A stretch of DNA of 12,405 nucleotides from JAYPUA01 sp038133845 (GTDB taxonomy: Bacteria > SAR324 > NAC60-12). This document shows, piece after piece, positions 12,331-12,405 of this stretch (its first letter is position 1; the number at the start of each line of letters is the position of its first letter). Under the pieces are notes generated by a model. It ran no database searches, had not been told where the DNA came from, and saw only the letters and a list, made by a program, of their open reading frames with translations. Position numbers and translations under genes: made by a program. The stretch is from the NCBI GenBank assembly GCA_038133845.1, contig JAYPUA010000073.1, positions 1 through 12,405 of the forward strand. Direction: 5' to 3'.

Positions 12331-12405
12331 TCACGGAGCAGGCAACCAGTGGTCGAGGAGGAGGCGTGTCAGGACGAAGGCGAGGGCAAAGTAAAGGACC
12401 GCCCG
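12331..12405 (-). CDS. C-terminal end of a membrane protein (runs in from the right edge)
   Basis: Read leftward from the window edge, the frame starting at 12405 gives 24 codons and a TGA at 12333-12331. The stretch reads Arg-Ala-Val-Leu-Tyr-Phe-Ala-Leu-Ala-Phe-Val-Leu-Thr-Arg-Leu-Leu-Leu, then Asp-His-Trp-Leu-Pro-Ala-Pro. This looks like a final transmembrane helix and short tail. A second frame is also open across part of this stretch but is Pro/Arg-rich and less protein-like. The coiled-coil gene begins 28 bases later on the same strand, supporting a shared transcript. Identity cannot be determined from 24 residues. Confidence 0.5.
   Translation of the reverse strand, partial: RAVLYFALAFVLTRLLLDHWLPAP

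Overview
The window comes from a Gram-negative bacterium with moderately high GC. Evidence for an outer membrane is an LptE-like LPS-assembly lipoprotein, two further lipobox proteins and a YihG-type membrane acyltransferase. MiaB, a DksA-type zinc-finger regulator and a VWA protein of the 'GGGHWIG' type (recalled mainly from Proteobacteria) suggest a proteobacterium or close relative. I cannot name the genus. No tRNA, rRNA, CRISPR, transposase, integrase or phage gene is visible. This looks like resident chromosome made of short operons.

Layout. Positions 1-866 (minus): the first codons of an unidentified gene, then a 212-residue lipoprotein. Positions 946-2627 (plus): a 49-residue membrane peptide, a YihG-like acyltransferase and an O6-alkylguanine-DNA alkyltransferase; the last two overlap by ATGA. 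Positions 2778-5359 (plus): an unknown 129-residue protein that overlaps miaB by TGATG, then an unknown protein with a Cys/His knuckle and an acidic C-terminus. A candidate promoter precedes this group. Positions 5409-5639 (minus): a probable small lipoprotein. Positions 5819-7506 (plus): a FIST sensory protein overlapping an LptE-like lipoprotein. Positions 7640-8974 (plus): a short DksA-family protein, a 252-base hairpin-rich gap, and a LolD-type ABC ATPase without a permease beside it. Positions 8985-9392 (minus): a proline-rich exported protein with its own candidate promoter. Positions 9492-11328 (minus): a PaaI-type thioesterase followed 4 bases later by a VWA protein with a His/Gly-rich segment and an altered MIDAS motif. 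Positions 11442-11759 (plus): a small Met-rich helical, phasin-like protein with a strong ribosome site and promoter, divergent from the thioesterase. Positions 11823-12405 (minus): a coiled-coil protein and the last 24 codons of a membrane protein.

How the genes fit together. Most of the content is housekeeping: tRNA thiomethylation, alkylation repair, envelope lipid and LPS assembly, and stringent-type transcription control. I see no defence island or complete new machine. The parts that are not simply housekeeping are the translationally coupled FIST/LptE pair, the unknown genes on either side of miaB, the thioesterase/VWA pair divergent from a phasin-like gene, and the tandem hairpins ahead of the orphan ATPase. 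Promoter, hairpin and operator calls are by eye only.
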